Below are positions 25,082 to 33,532 of a stretch of 64,000 bases of DNA, piece after piece. The notes under the pieces were generated by a model. The model worked only from the letters and a program-made list of their open reading frames with translations. It was not told the origin of the DNA and made no database searches. The position numbers and the translations under genes were made by a program. The stretch's first letter is position 1. Each line of letters opens with the position of its first letter. This DNA comes from JAIEPW01 sp964471915 (GTDB lineage: Bacteria; Acidobacteriota; Terriglobia; Bryobacterales; Bryobacteraceae), in assembly GCA_964471915.1 (NCBI GenBank), contig CAYYID010000017.1, positions 30,410-94,409 on the forward strand, written 5' to 3'.

Positions 25082-26236
25082 TTGCCGACCGCCACGCCAG
25101 CGCCGGCCCGGCCGGCTTCCGGATTTTGGCTCCGCCCCCGCCGGCATTGGCTCCGCCGGGCTCTCTTCCAGGTTCATTTGTGGGCGGGCGTGGCGCTCGC
25201 CGCCTACGTCCTCCTGATTAGTGTCACTGGCGCCGCGCTCGTGTTCCGCGAGGAGCTGGAGCACGCCGGCTCGCCGCGCCTCACCGGCGCGCCGCTCGCG
25301 GATTTCGCCGCCGTCGCCGAGCGCATGCGCGCCGCCTATCCGGACCGGCGGCTCTCGTCGCTGGGCGCCCCCGGCGGCACCGCCGGCGTCTTCAAGGGCT
25401 TCCTCGAAAAGAACGGCGAGTTCCTGCCCGTGGCCGCCGACGCCTACACCGGCGAGTTACTGGCGGCGCCGCGCCCGGCGTCGTCCTTCCTACGCTGGCT
25501 CCAGCAACTGCACTTCAACCTGCTGGCGGGGCGGACGGGCCGTGTCGTCAACGGCGCCGGGGCCTTGGTGACGCTCGCCCTCGGACTCACCGGCCTGGTG
25601 GTCTGGTGGCCCGGAGCCCGCCAGTGGCGGCGCGGTCTGCGGATCGACTTCCGCCGCGGATACCGCCGGATCACCTTCGACCTGCACTCGGCGATCGGCT
25701 TCTGGACCATCGGCTTCGTGCTGCTCTGGGCGGCCACTGGAGCCTACTTCGCCTGGCCCGGCGAGTTCCGCCGCGTCGTCAACTGGCTCTCGCCCTTGAC
25801 CCTGGCCAAGGTCCCCGTCCCGGACGCGAGACAGAAGGGCCGCCACCCAACTCCGGACTTGCGCCGCATGATCGCCGAGGCGCAAGCACGGACTCCCGGC
25901 GGCACCCTGCTCAGCGTGACGTTCTCGCTCGACGACGACCGCGCCACGCGCGTGTACATCGCGCGCCAGTTGCCGCTCGACTTCGAGACTTCGGACACCC
26001 ACTACTTCGATCCGTTCACGGGCCGCTACCTCGGGGTCTTCCAGCGGGGCGTCGCGCATTCCTGGGGCGACCTGGTGATGACGTGGATCTCGCCTCTGCA
26101 CTTCGGCACCTTCGGCGGCCTGCCCGTCAAGATCGCGTGGATCTTGCTCGGCCTGGCTCCGGCCGTGCTGGCGGTCAGCGGGGTCCTGATGTACTGGAAC
26201 CGGTATCTGGCGAAGCGTTGGCGTGCCCGTCCCTGA
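25082..26236 (+). CDS. PepSY-associated membrane protein
   Basis: A 384-residue protein of the PepSY-TM family. It has four hydrophobic segments, the first in LWAGVALAAYVLLISVTGAAL and the last near the C-terminus. The conserved helix-embedded histidines appear in HLWAG and FDLHSAIGFW, with periplasmic PepSY-like domains between. Relatives act in iron/siderophore reduction across the inner membrane; no receptor gene is adjacent, so that role is only possible here. TAGGCT (25070-25075) lies 6 nt before the TTG start, a leaderless layout. Confidence 0.88.
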   Translation: MPTATPAPARPASGFWLRPRRHWLRRALFQVHLWAGVALAAYVLLISVTGAALVFREELEHAGSPRLTGAPLADFAAVAERMRAAYPDRRLSSLGAPGGTAGVFKGFLEKNGEFLPVAADAYTGELLAAPRPASSFLRWLQQLHFNLLAGRTGRVVNGAGALVTLALGLTGLVVWWPGARQWRRGLRIDFRRGYRRITFDLHSAIGFWTIGFVLLWAATGAYFAWPGEFRRVVNWLSPLTLAKVPVPDARQKGRHPTPDLRRMIAEAQARTPGGTLLSVTFSLDDDRATRVYIARQLPLDFETSDTHYFDPFTGRYLGVFQRGVAHSWGDLVMTWISPLHFGTFGGLPVKIAWILLGLAPAVLAVSGVLMYWNRYLAKRWRARP

Positions 26237-26265
26237 GTTCCGGATTCGGACGCAGCCGCTCACGC

Positions 26266-27288
26266 CTACCTGCGGACCGCCGCGCGATCCAGCCGGTAGC
26301 TGCGCTGCGGCCAGGCCACCCCTTCCGAGTACGCCTCCGCGGTGTGCGCCACCAGCACGCCGTCGATTTCGCGGTGGTCCGAGAACACCAGCCGGATGTT
26401 GGCCAGCCAGCTTCGCGCGCCGCGCCCGCGGAACTCATACGTCAGGACGCGGCCGCCGGATCCCAAACCCAGCGTATATCGCCGGCCGTTGCGCCACACG
26501 TGGACCGTTTCCGCGTATCCGCCCGCCACCGTGGTCGCTCCGCCATGCCATACGACGGTTTCCGGGGGCCGGGCGTGCCGCAGCAGCAGCAGGGGCTCCT
26601 CGAAGGCCGCCTCGGCGAGCGCTGCCTGCTCCGCCGGCCGCATCCCGGATTTCCCGCTCGGCGTAGTCCGTTCCGCCTTGCCGCCGCCCACTTCGATGAT
26701 TTCGGCGCCCCAACCGGCGTAGTGCATTTCCCGGCGCCATTGGCCGGGGGCGCTCCACTCGCAGACCTCGCGCACGGGCTTCTCCTCGGGCTTCGCGGTG
26801 CCCAGGGTCATCTCCCACCGCATCCCCTGGAAGGTGGCGGTTCCGGCGTGGGCGGTCGCCTGCTCCAGCAGTTCTGCGCCGCGGCGGCGGAGTTCAGCGG
26901 GCGGATTCGGCTTCGGTTCGGGCCACTCGATGTGATTGGCGGGATCTTGCGAAAAGGTCCGGCGGCAGCCCTCGGAGGCGAAGACGTAGATCCGCCCTTC
27001 GTGAACCAGGAAACGGTCCGCGCTGCCGGCGCCCGAAGCGGGGCCCATGCGCGCGCACGCCCCGTCCATTTGAATCTCGAACTGCTCCGGCATGCGGTCG
27101 AAGGCGGCGCGATTGGCTTCGGACGCGAACTGGTAGCGGTACCCTTTGCGGTCCCGGGTTAGGGTGGCGGATCCAGCGGTCTCGACGCCGCGGGTGAGGA
27201 GTACCGGGTCCAGTCCCCGGAGGGCTGCGGGCCGATCGTCCGCCCATGCGGCGACGGCAAATACAGTCAGACAAAGAGCTTTTTGCAT
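26266..27288 (-). CDS. secreted protein with YHS-like domain
   Basis: A 340-residue exported protein. A signal peptide (MQKALCLTVFAVAAWA) is followed by a YHS-like metal-binding segment: GLDPVLLTRG, then YRYQFASEANRAAFDRMPEQFE. The C-terminal 200 residues contain GMRWEMTLGTAKPEEKPV and hydrophobic strands and are not recognised. AGGAAGG lies 9 nt before the ATG and fixes the start. Role unknown; YHS domains often bind heavy metals or small ligands. Confidence 0.78.
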   Translation of the reverse strand: MQKALCLTVFAVAAWADDRPAALRGLDPVLLTRGVETAGSATLTRDRKGYRYQFASEANRAAFDRMPEQFEIQMDGACARMGPASGAGSADRFLVHEGRIYVFASEGCRRTFSQDPANHIEWPEPKPNPPAELRRRGAELLEQATAHAGTATFQGMRWEMTLGTAKPEEKPVREVCEWSAPGQWRREMHYAGWGAEIIEVGGGKAERTTPSGKSGMRPAEQAALAEAAFEEPLLLLRHARPPETVVWHGGATTVAGGYAETVHVWRNGRRYTLGLGSGGRVLTYEFRGRGARSWLANIRLVFSDHREIDGVLVAHTAEAYSEGVAWPQRSYRLDRAAVRR

Positions 27289-27455
27289 GGATGTGAGCCT
27301 TCCTGCAAACAGATGCACCATTCGGCCAGTTTCCTTTATCTGGCGGACATCCACAACCCAGGGAAACCCGCGTCAGGCGGAACGTTCCCACCCACGCGAC
27401 TCTCCGGCCATGTACCGCAACTGCCCCCTCTGCCAGCGTCAGAGCGCGGAGAGCG

Positions 27456-28577
27456 CTACGCACGGAGAATCTCAGAAACCGGTCTCCGGAGGCTGACGGG
27501 CTCGGGGTAGTCCTTCACAAGGCCAACTCTCAAGACGAACTGGACGGGATCTGTAAGTCCCAGCTCCCCGCCCACCTGATCCGGAAACGGCGGCTCTTCC
27601 AGCACCTGCGTCATCGGGTGTATCGCGATCTCGCTCTCTCGCGCCGCCAGCCACATTCGTTCCATCTTTCGTCCGGTCTCGAGCAGCGACGGCAGGGAAG
27701 AATCGGGGCTGGTCACCACGAGCCATCCGCCGCAATTCTCGACCTGCTGCCTCACTCGATCGACACCCTGGTCGCGAAACGTCTGGCCGAGGACGTCCGC
27801 GCGGTCGAAGAAATGACGGACGTACCAACCGGCGACTCCGGAGATCTCCATCGACTCCTGCGTCAGGCCGTCGCGGCGCGCGCGCGCCTCGCCGTTCGAA
27901 AACCGGATCCAATCCGCAAGCTCCGCCGGTGCGCCGTCGCGCCGCGCCTGGACTCGATTGGCCTCGATCGTGGCTCCGGCCAGGTAGCGGCTTTGCGTGG
28001 ATTCGACGGGAAAGAAATGCACGTGCGCCTTCGCCCACTCACCAGCTCCGGCCCGTCGCACCAGCTCGCGAACCGATTCGTTCGAAAGCGGGCGGCGAAG
28101 CTGACCGTTGCGCACCGTGCGCCGCCGGCGAATCCGCTCCAAGTGGTCCCGGCCCGTCTCCGCGGCCGGCGCGAGGCGAACCTGAATCAGATCCTCGTCA
28201 CGGGGAGTGTTCCCGATCACTTCGAAGTCCGCCTGGTAACTATGGCCGGGCGCGGCAGCGAGCAGGTTCTCGAGAAACGCGCCGATCGACAAAGCCAGCT
28301 CCCGGTTCTGCGGATCCACCTGGGGAAGCCACCGCGCCCGGTCCGATCCGATGCGAAGGCCATCGCCGGCAAGGCCCACGGCCCAGGGCTGCGTGTTGTG
28401 TCCGCTGGGAGCGAGGGCCGCGTACGTCAAGAGCGAAGCCAGGTTGCGCGGCAGGCTGGTAGGAGGCGAGGAATCCAAGTCTTCCCGCCGCAGTCCGCGC
28501 CGCTCGGACCACGCGTAACCGGAGGCGGCAACGCAAGCTGCGCCTCCGGCCGCCAGGAACGCTCGCCGCCGCGTCAT
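27456..28577 (-). CDS. Acg-family FMN-binding oxidoreductase, Tat-exported
   Basis: A 373-residue nitroreductase-fold protein of the Acg/RV3131 type, two nitroreductase halves in one chain. It begins with a twin-arginine signal (MTRRRAFLAAGGAACVAASG). LAPSGHNTQPWAV is the conserved FMN-site motif of this family, and RRRRTVRNGQ resembles the first nitroreductase segment. Known Acg proteins bind FMN but have no clear reductase activity and may store flavin. Export would be unusual for that role. GGAGGG lies 5 nt before the ATG. Confidence 0.86.
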   Translation of the reverse strand: MTRRRAFLAAGGAACVAASGYAWSERRGLRREDLDSSPPTSLPRNLASLLTYAALAPSGHNTQPWAVGLAGDGLRIGSDRARWLPQVDPQNRELALSIGAFLENLLAAAPGHSYQADFEVIGNTPRDEDLIQVRLAPAAETGRDHLERIRRRRTVRNGQLRRPLSNESVRELVRRAGAGEWAKAHVHFFPVESTQSRYLAGATIEANRVQARRDGAPAELADWIRFSNGEARARRDGLTQESMEISGVAGWYVRHFFDRADVLGQTFRDQGVDRVRQQVENCGGWLVVTSPDSSLPSLLETGRKMERMWLAARESEIAIHPMTQVLEEPPFPDQVGGELGLTDPVQFVLRVGLVKDYPEPVSLRRPVSEILRA

Positions 28578-28685
28578 CGCACCCTCCGCGTCCGCTGTGG
28601 ACAGTCGGAGTTTCTCACATTCCGTCTCCCCGCCACCTCGGCGGCAAGCTCGCCTGCGGCGGCACAAATGATGGACACTAACTGC

Positions 28686-29630
28686 ATGCTGTCCCGCCGC
28701 CAACTGTTCCTCGTAACCGGCGCCGCCCTCGCCGCGCCCGCGAAGCTGACCAGGAAAGAGCGCGTCGACCGCGCCCTCGCCGGCCAGGATGTCGACCGCC
28801 CGCCCTTCAGCTTCTGGCACCATTTCCTCGACGAGAAGGAACCAGCCGAGGTCCACGCCCGCCACACGCTGCGCTTCGCCGAGGCCTACCGCACCGACCT
28901 CATCAAGGTGATGAGCGACTATCCGTTCCCCAATCCGGCGGGCCCGTGGTTCGAGGTGAAGTTCACGCCGAATCCCTTCCCCGCGCAACTTGCCGCGCTG
29001 GAGAAGATCCGCGCCGCGGCCGGCGCCTACTTCGTCGAGACGATCTTCAACCCGTGGAATGTCGCCGAGAAACTCTCTTCGCCGCAGGCGGTGAAGCAAC
29101 TGATGGCCGCGCAGCCGCAGAAACTCCTGGACGCCCTGGAGGCCATCGCCCGCAGCGAAGCCGAGCACGCCCGGAAAGCCGTAGCCGCCGGCGCCTCGGG
29201 CATCTTCCTCGCGATCGCGAACGCGCAGGCTGGCCTCATGACTCCGGCCGAGTATCAGAAGTTCAGTGAGCCGTTCGACCGCATGGTGCTGGACGCCGTG
29301 AAGTCCGCGCCGCTCAACATTCTTCACGCGCATGGCGACAAGGTGTATCTCGACCGGTTCCTGAAGGGCTGGCCGGTTGCCGCGGTGAACTACTCGCAGC
29401 ACGGCACCGGGATCCCGCTGGCGGATGCGCGTAAGCAGACCAGCGTGGTGCTGATGGGCGGCATCGACGAGCGCGACTATCACAAGGCCGCGCCCGCGGC
29501 CGTGAAACAGCAGATTGCCGCCGCGCGGCAGGCCGCCGGCGCGAAGTTTGTGCTGGCCCCGGGCTGTTCGGTCGACAACCATACGCCGGATGCGCAGCTC
29601 AAGGTCCTGCCGGGTTTGCTCGGCGCGTGA
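28686..29630 (+). CDS. uroporphyrinogen-decarboxylase-family protein, Tat signal
   Basis: A 314-residue TIM-barrel protein of the URO-D superfamily, which includes heme-pathway decarboxylases and many corrinoid methyltransferases. The core has FSFWHHFLDEKE, YRTDLIKVMSDYPFPN and VLMGGIDERD. A twin-arginine signal (MLSRRQLFLVTGAAL) precedes it, which is unexpected for heme synthesis and argues for another reaction. The ATG at 28686 is chosen because GACACT is 6 nt upstream and the Tat motif follows at once; ATGs at 28668 and 28671 are in frame. The stop overlaps the next gene. Confidence 0.82.
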   Translation: MLSRRQLFLVTGAALAAPAKLTRKERVDRALAGQDVDRPPFSFWHHFLDEKEPAEVHARHTLRFAEAYRTDLIKVMSDYPFPNPAGPWFEVKFTPNPFPAQLAALEKIRAAAGAYFVETIFNPWNVAEKLSSPQAVKQLMAAQPQKLLDALEAIARSEAEHARKAVAAGASGIFLAIANAQAGLMTPAEYQKFSEPFDRMVLDAVKSAPLNILHAHGDKVYLDRFLKGWPVAAVNYSQHGTGIPLADARKQTSVVLMGGIDERDYHKAAPAAVKQQIAAARQAAGAKFVLAPGCSVDNHTPDAQLKVLPGLLGA

Positions 29631-30943
29631 GGATGCCGCGGAGCACGGGAGTGCGGCTGTTTGTGGCCGCGTTCCTCATCTACAACGTGAACCTGCGCCC
29701 GTTCCTTTCGGGCGATACGATGCCGGCGGCGCTGTTGCCCTTCCGCATCGCCGCGGCGGGCCGCCTGGACATGGATCCCTGGGCTGCGGCGCTCCGCGCG
29801 CGCTATGGCGTGGGCGCGTACTTCCTCTACGATCGCCACGGGCACTCGTACTCGCTCTATCCGGTGGCGCTGCCGGTGGTGCTTAGCCCGCTGTACTTGC
29901 CGCTGCGCTCCGCCGCCGCGTGGCCGCTGGAGGATCTGATCCTGCTGGCGCGCATCGTAGAGAAGCTGGTGGCTTCGCTGCTGGCGGCGGCGAGCGCCGT
30001 GGTGCTGTACGCGTTGCTGCTGCGGATCACCGCGGCGCGCCGCGCCCTGCTCCTCGCCGCGATCTACGCCTTCGCCACCAGCACCTGGGCGACCTCCAGC
30101 CAGGCGCTGTGGCAGCATACCGGCAGCCAACTGGCGATTGCGCTCAGCCTCTACGGACTGGTGCGGTTTCTCGAAGCGCCGCACCGCGCCGCGTTCGCTT
30201 GGCTGGCCGGCGGAAGCGCCGCGCTCTCCGTCGCCATGCGCCCCACCGACGCGCTGTTCTTCGCGCTCTCGTTGCTGGCGTGCGCCGCGTGGGCGCGGCG
30301 TCCGGCGCTGCTGGCCGCCTACGTTACCTGCGGCGCGGCCGTGGCCGCGGTGTTGCTGACGTACAACCAGATGGTGTTCGGCGACTTTCGCGGCGGCTAC
30401 GGCAGCTCCCTCGACGGAGCGTTCGCCGCCGGCCTGGCCGGCGTGCTGGTCAGCCCCGGGCGCGGCCTGTTCGTGTACACGCCGGTGGCGCTGTTCGTCC
30501 CGCTCGGCATCCGGCGTTGGGGCGAGCGCCGCGTGCTGTACGCGATTGCGGCGGCGTTCTGCGCAGCGCAGATCCTGGTGATCGCGAAATGGCCGATGTG
30601 GTGGGGCGGCGATTGCTTCGGCCCGCGCCTGCTGGCGGACCTGCTGCCGTGCCTGGCGGTGCTGCTCGCGCCCGCGCTCGACGCCCTGGCTCCGCGCCCG
30701 GCGTGGCGCGCGGCCTTCGCGGCGGCGGTGGCCGTGTCCGTGGGCGTCCAGGCGATCGGGATCTTCTGCTACCCCCGCGGCCAGGCCACCGAGGACCTGT
30801 GGCAATGGAGCCGCTCGCCGATCGTCACCAACGCCCGCGCGGGTGCGGTCACGCGGCCGTACACCGTGGCGTGGGGGTGGGCGGTGGACCTGGTGCACGG
30901 GCGTTCGCTGGACACGTCGATCCTGCGGGAACCGATGCGCTGA
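29627..30943 (+). CDS. polytopic membrane protein, probable glycosyltransferase family
   Basis: A 438-residue integral membrane protein with about ten hydrophobic segments, including AAASAVVLYALLLRI, FFALSLLACAAWA and AAVAVSVGVQAIGIF. The N-terminal extracellular loop has SGDTMPAALLP and YSLYPVALPVVLSPLYLP, and a late loop has MWWGGDCFGPRLL, features shared with dolichol-phosphate-mannosyltransferase-like proteins of the GT-C type. The acceptor is unknown. A GTG at 29627 overlaps the preceding stop; the ATG at 29633 is an alternative. Confidence 0.78.
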   Translation: MRMPRSTGVRLFVAAFLIYNVNLRPFLSGDTMPAALLPFRIAAAGRLDMDPWAAALRARYGVGAYFLYDRHGHSYSLYPVALPVVLSPLYLPLRSAAAWPLEDLILLARIVEKLVASLLAAASAVVLYALLLRITAARRALLLAAIYAFATSTWATSSQALWQHTGSQLAIALSLYGLVRFLEAPHRAAFAWLAGGSAALSVAMRPTDALFFALSLLACAAWARRPALLAAYVTCGAAVAAVLLTYNQMVFGDFRGGYGSSLDGAFAAGLAGVLVSPGRGLFVYTPVALFVPLGIRRWGERRVLYAIAAAFCAAQILVIAKWPMWWGGDCFGPRLLADLLPCLAVLLAPALDALAPRPAWRAAFAAAVAVSVGVQAIGIFCYPRGQATEDLWQWSRSPIVTNARAGAVTRPYTVAWGWAVDLVHGRSLDTSILREPMR

Positions 30944-30950
30944 GAGGCAT

Positions 30951-31016
30951 TAGTTGACTTAGGCAACGGTAGATGGTTGCCAAAGTCAACTATTTCGTCC
31001 CAAAAGGGACTATCCT
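30951..31016 (+). promoter_or_regulatory. promoter and tandem palindromic operators of the 31022 lipoprotein gene
   Basis: Two GTTG-N7-CAAC palindromes, GTTGACTTAGGCAAC (30953-30967) and GTTGCCAAAGTCAAC (30976-30990), lie 23 nt apart and together form a larger inverted repeat with 17-nt arms (30951-30967, 30976-30992; one mismatch). The second ends 20 nt before the -10 TATCCT (31011-31016). A small stem GTCCC-AAAA-GGGAC (30997-31010) sits between. The spacing suits activator binding. The regulator is not in the window as far as I can tell. Confidence 0.6.
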
Positions 31017-31021
31017 AGGCC

Positions 31022-31567
31022 ATGCCTCGGTCCTTGCCCATCCTGATCGCCGTCGCACTGCTGCTCGCCGGATGCGTCCCCTCCGTGCATCCGCTCTTCA
31101 CCTCCGCCGACCTCGTTTTCGACCCCGAGCTGATCGGCAAGTGGCGCCTGGACGAGGTCACCTGGGAGTTCACCCGCGCGGGCGATCACTACCGGCTCGT
31201 GATGCGCGAGAAGAAAGAGCGCATCAGCTACGTCACGGCCTACCTCCTCGAGCTCGACGGCATCCGCTACCTCGACCTGATCCCCGACAAAGTGCCCGGC
31301 AACAGTTTTCAGGCTGGATACCTCGCGCCGTTGCACAGCTTCTACCGGATGTGGCGCACGGGCGACCGTTTCAGGATCGGCGGTCTGGATGCGGAGTGGC
31401 TCAAGAAGGCGCTGGAACGCCGGGAGGTATCGATCCCGCACGTCCTCCGCGAGGGCGAGCTGCTGCTGACGGCGCCGACGCCCGAGTTGCAGGCGCTGGT
31501 GAAGCGGCTGGCGAACAACAAGGACGCGTTCCCGGGCGGCGGCGACGAGTTCCGCAAGCTGCGGTAA
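31022..31567 (+). CDS. lipoprotein of unknown function
   Basis: A 181-residue protein with a lipoprotein signal (LPILIAVALLLAGC), then a soluble domain with WRLDEVTWEFTRAGDHYRLV and FYRMWRTGDRFRI. It resembles no family I can name with confidence. TATCCT lies 5 nt before the ATG, so the mRNA is probably leaderless. The tandem operators upstream mean it is likely tightly regulated. Confidence 0.8.
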   Translation: MPRSLPILIAVALLLAGCVPSVHPLFTSADLVFDPELIGKWRLDEVTWEFTRAGDHYRLVMREKKERISYVTAYLLELDGIRYLDLIPDKVPGNSFQAGYLAPLHSFYRMWRTGDRFRIGGLDAEWLKKALERREVSIPHVLREGELLLTAPTPELQALVKRLANNKDAFPGGGDEFRKLR

Positions 31568-31568
31568 G

Positions 31569-32339
31569 TCACTCCACCGAAGCGAGGAACTCGCCCACGA
31601 GGCGCGCGACTTCGGGCGCCACCGCAGCCTCGGCATGCGGCGCATGTCCCCCGCCGGGCACCACCTCGCAGCGGGCGGCGGGCAGCGCGCGCCGCCCCAA
31701 GGCGATTTCGCCCGGTTCCATGCGCGGATCTTTCTCTCCATAGAGGAGCAGCGCCGGCGTGCGGATCCCGGAGAGCCGGGCGCCGTAGAAGAACTCCTCC
31801 GGCTGGCGGGCGTGCCGCGCGATTTCCAGCCACACCTCCGAGAAGCGCCGGATCACCTCGCGCCAGTCCGAACCGTGCTCCCGTTCCAGCAACGCCGCGG
31901 CGCGCGGTCCGAAGTCGTCGGGGTTGCGCACGCCGGTTTCGAAGAACTCCCGGCTGGAGGGTTTGGCGAAATCGAGGTGGAGCGCCTCGAGCACCAGCGC
32001 GCGGCAGCGCGCGGGCTGCCGCAAGGCGCAGATCGCGGCGATAACCGCGCCGTCGGAGTGGCCCCAGAGCACGGCGCGGGGAATCGCCAGGGCGTCCAGC
32101 AAGGCGAAGGTTTCGTCCGCGGCCTGCTGGTGGAAGTGCAGGTCCAGCGCCGGCACGCGAGCCGACTGCCCGTAACCGCTGCGGTGGGGGATGAGGATGC
32201 GGTAGCGGGGGGCGAGCGCAGGGATCTGCGGGTCGAACGGCATGGCGTCGTGACCCCAGCCGGAATGGAGGAAGACGAGCGGTTCTCCGGATCCTTTTTC
32301 GCGATAGAAGATGCGCTGCGGCAGGTCGACGAAAGGCAA
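31569..32339 (-). CDS. alpha/beta hydrolase
   Basis: A 256-residue alpha/beta-hydrolase-fold enzyme. FLHSGWGHDAMPF is the oxyanion region, GHSDG holds the nucleophile serine, LLYGEKDPRM the acid and PGGGHAPHAE the catalytic histidine. The substrate is unknown. Start is a TTG at 32339; TACCGT on the minus strand (32348-32353) lies 8 nt before it. Confidence 0.88.
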   Translation of the reverse strand: MPFVDLPQRIFYREKGSGEPLVFLHSGWGHDAMPFDPQIPALAPRYRILIPHRSGYGQSARVPALDLHFHQQAADETFALLDALAIPRAVLWGHSDGAVIAAICALRQPARCRALVLEALHLDFAKPSSREFFETGVRNPDDFGPRAAALLEREHGSDWREVIRRFSEVWLEIARHARQPEEFFYGARLSGIRTPALLLYGEKDPRMEPGEIALGRRALPAARCEVVPGGGHAPHAEAAVAPEVARLVGEFLASVE

Positions 32340-32392
32340 GGCGTTTGACGGTAGCAGAACTCGCCCGGCTTTCGCAAGCGGCGATGTATTGG

Positions 32393-32398
32393 TATACT
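32393..32398 (+). promoter_or_regulatory. -10 element of the tRNA-Glu gene
   Basis: TATACT preceded by TGG (an extended -10) lies 11 nt before the first base of tRNA-Glu. No good -35 is visible, consistent with an extended -10 promoter. Confidence 0.55.
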
Positions 32399-32409
32399 GA
32401 GGTCGTCCT

Positions 32410-32484
32410 GGCGCTATCGTCTAACGGTTAGGACGGAGCCCTCTCAAGGCTTAAATACGGGTTCGATTCCCGTTAGCGCTACCA
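32410..32484 (+). tRNA. tRNA-Glu (anticodon CTC)
   Basis: The cloverleaf folds cleanly. The acceptor strands GGCGCTA and TAGCGCT pair with a G-U at the first position. The D arm is GTC..GAC. The anticodon stem is GAGCC/GGCTT around the loop CTCTCAA, giving anticodon CTC. The T arm is CGGGT-TCGATTC-CCGTT, and the 3' CCA is encoded. G1-U72 is unusual for a bacterial tRNA-Glu. It borders the AbiE cassette. Confidence 0.95.
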
Positions 32485-32602
32485 TAGAATCAATAATTTA
32501 GGGCGTTTCTGCTCACGCTTGCTCACGGCGCAGTCCGCGCAAGGGATCGGGAAGGCCGCGCCCTTCCAGGACGTGGGGCGCACTTGAGAGCGCGGTCCGG
32601 CG

Positions 32603-33532
32603 TCAGCCGGATGCGCCCAGCCCCAGCGCGGCGCGCAGTCCCGCGACCAGTTCCGCGCGCTTCTTCGGCCGGATCTCCGCGTTATTCTGCAGCCGCCACA
32701 GCACTGCAGGCAGCCTGTCCGCGCCTTGCAGCCCGAGCAGCCCCCAATCCGGCTTGCCCTCCTCGAAGGACACAAGGAACTGCCGGTGCTCGCCGGGCAT
32801 CCTGCCGACAAGCTGCGCGATGAAGGCTTCACGCGTGGCATAGAGTTCTTCCAGTGTCACGGGCGTCTCCGCCATGACCTCGAAGCCGCGCGCGAATTCC
32901 TGCTTCAGGTCGAGGCGCGCCGGCGCCAGCACCTCGGCCATGGGCCGGTTGTGGCTGAGGATGTAGACGACGAAGGCCTGGCGCAGGGCATCGTTGATTC
33001 CCTCATTCGCGAGCAGGTCGCGCACATCGAAGAGGTCGCGGGGATGCTGCCGGTCGAGCGCGGCGACAAGCTTGCCGGCGTAGAGGTCCTCGAAGCTGAC
33101 GACCTGGATTTCGGCGAAGCCGAACTGGTCCTCGACTCTGGGAGACGTGGACCGCCTGGCGGGGTGATAGACACAGCCGCGCAGCACGGGCGTCACCTCG
33201 ATCTTGATCTCCACGCCGTCCTGTCCGACAAAATGCTTGGTGATGATATCTTCGCCCCTGAGTTTGGCCGAGATCGCCTGCGCGCCGCCGAGCTTGGCTT
33301 CGATGCGCTCCCCAATCCGCTTCATTGCCGCGTCGATGTCGGTGAGCGATGCGGGGCGGTCCTTCACCGGCAGGTAGGTCAGGTCTATGTCCACGGAGAG
33401 ACGCGGCATGTCGCGCACAAAGAGGTTGATCGCCGTGCCGCCCTTCAGGGCGAAGCAGGCCTCTTCTGCGACAAAGGGAATGGTGCGGATGAGCAGCGCG
33501 GCCTGCTGCCGGAACTGTTCAGTAGCCGCCAT
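32603..33532 (-). CDS. AbiEii/AbiGii-family nucleotidyltransferase toxin
   Basis: A 309-residue toxin of the type IV AbiE toxin-antitoxin system. The nucleotidyltransferase motif is ALKGGTAINLFVRDMPRLSVDIDLTY, with the catalytic G-G and D-x-D. SFEDLYAGKLVAALDRQHPRDLFD is the second conserved block. AbiEii proteins transfer nucleotides (GTP or pyrimidines to tRNA in studied cases) and stop growth during phage infection. The ATG overlaps the antitoxin stop by 14 nt. The gene lies beside tRNA-Glu, consistent with gain by transfer. Confidence 0.92.
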   Translation of the reverse strand: MAATEQFRQQAALLIRTIPFVAEEACFALKGGTAINLFVRDMPRLSVDIDLTYLPVKDRPASLTDIDAAMKRIGERIEAKLGGAQAISAKLRGEDIITKHFVGQDGVEIKIEVTPVLRGCVYHPARRSTSPRVEDQFGFAEIQVVSFEDLYAGKLVAALDRQHPRDLFDVRDLLANEGINDALRQAFVVYILSHNRPMAEVLAPARLDLKQEFARGFEVMAETPVTLEELYATREAFIAQLVGRMPGEHRQFLVSFEEGKPDWGLLGLQGADRLPAVLWRLQNNAEIRPKKRAELVAGLRAALGLGASG

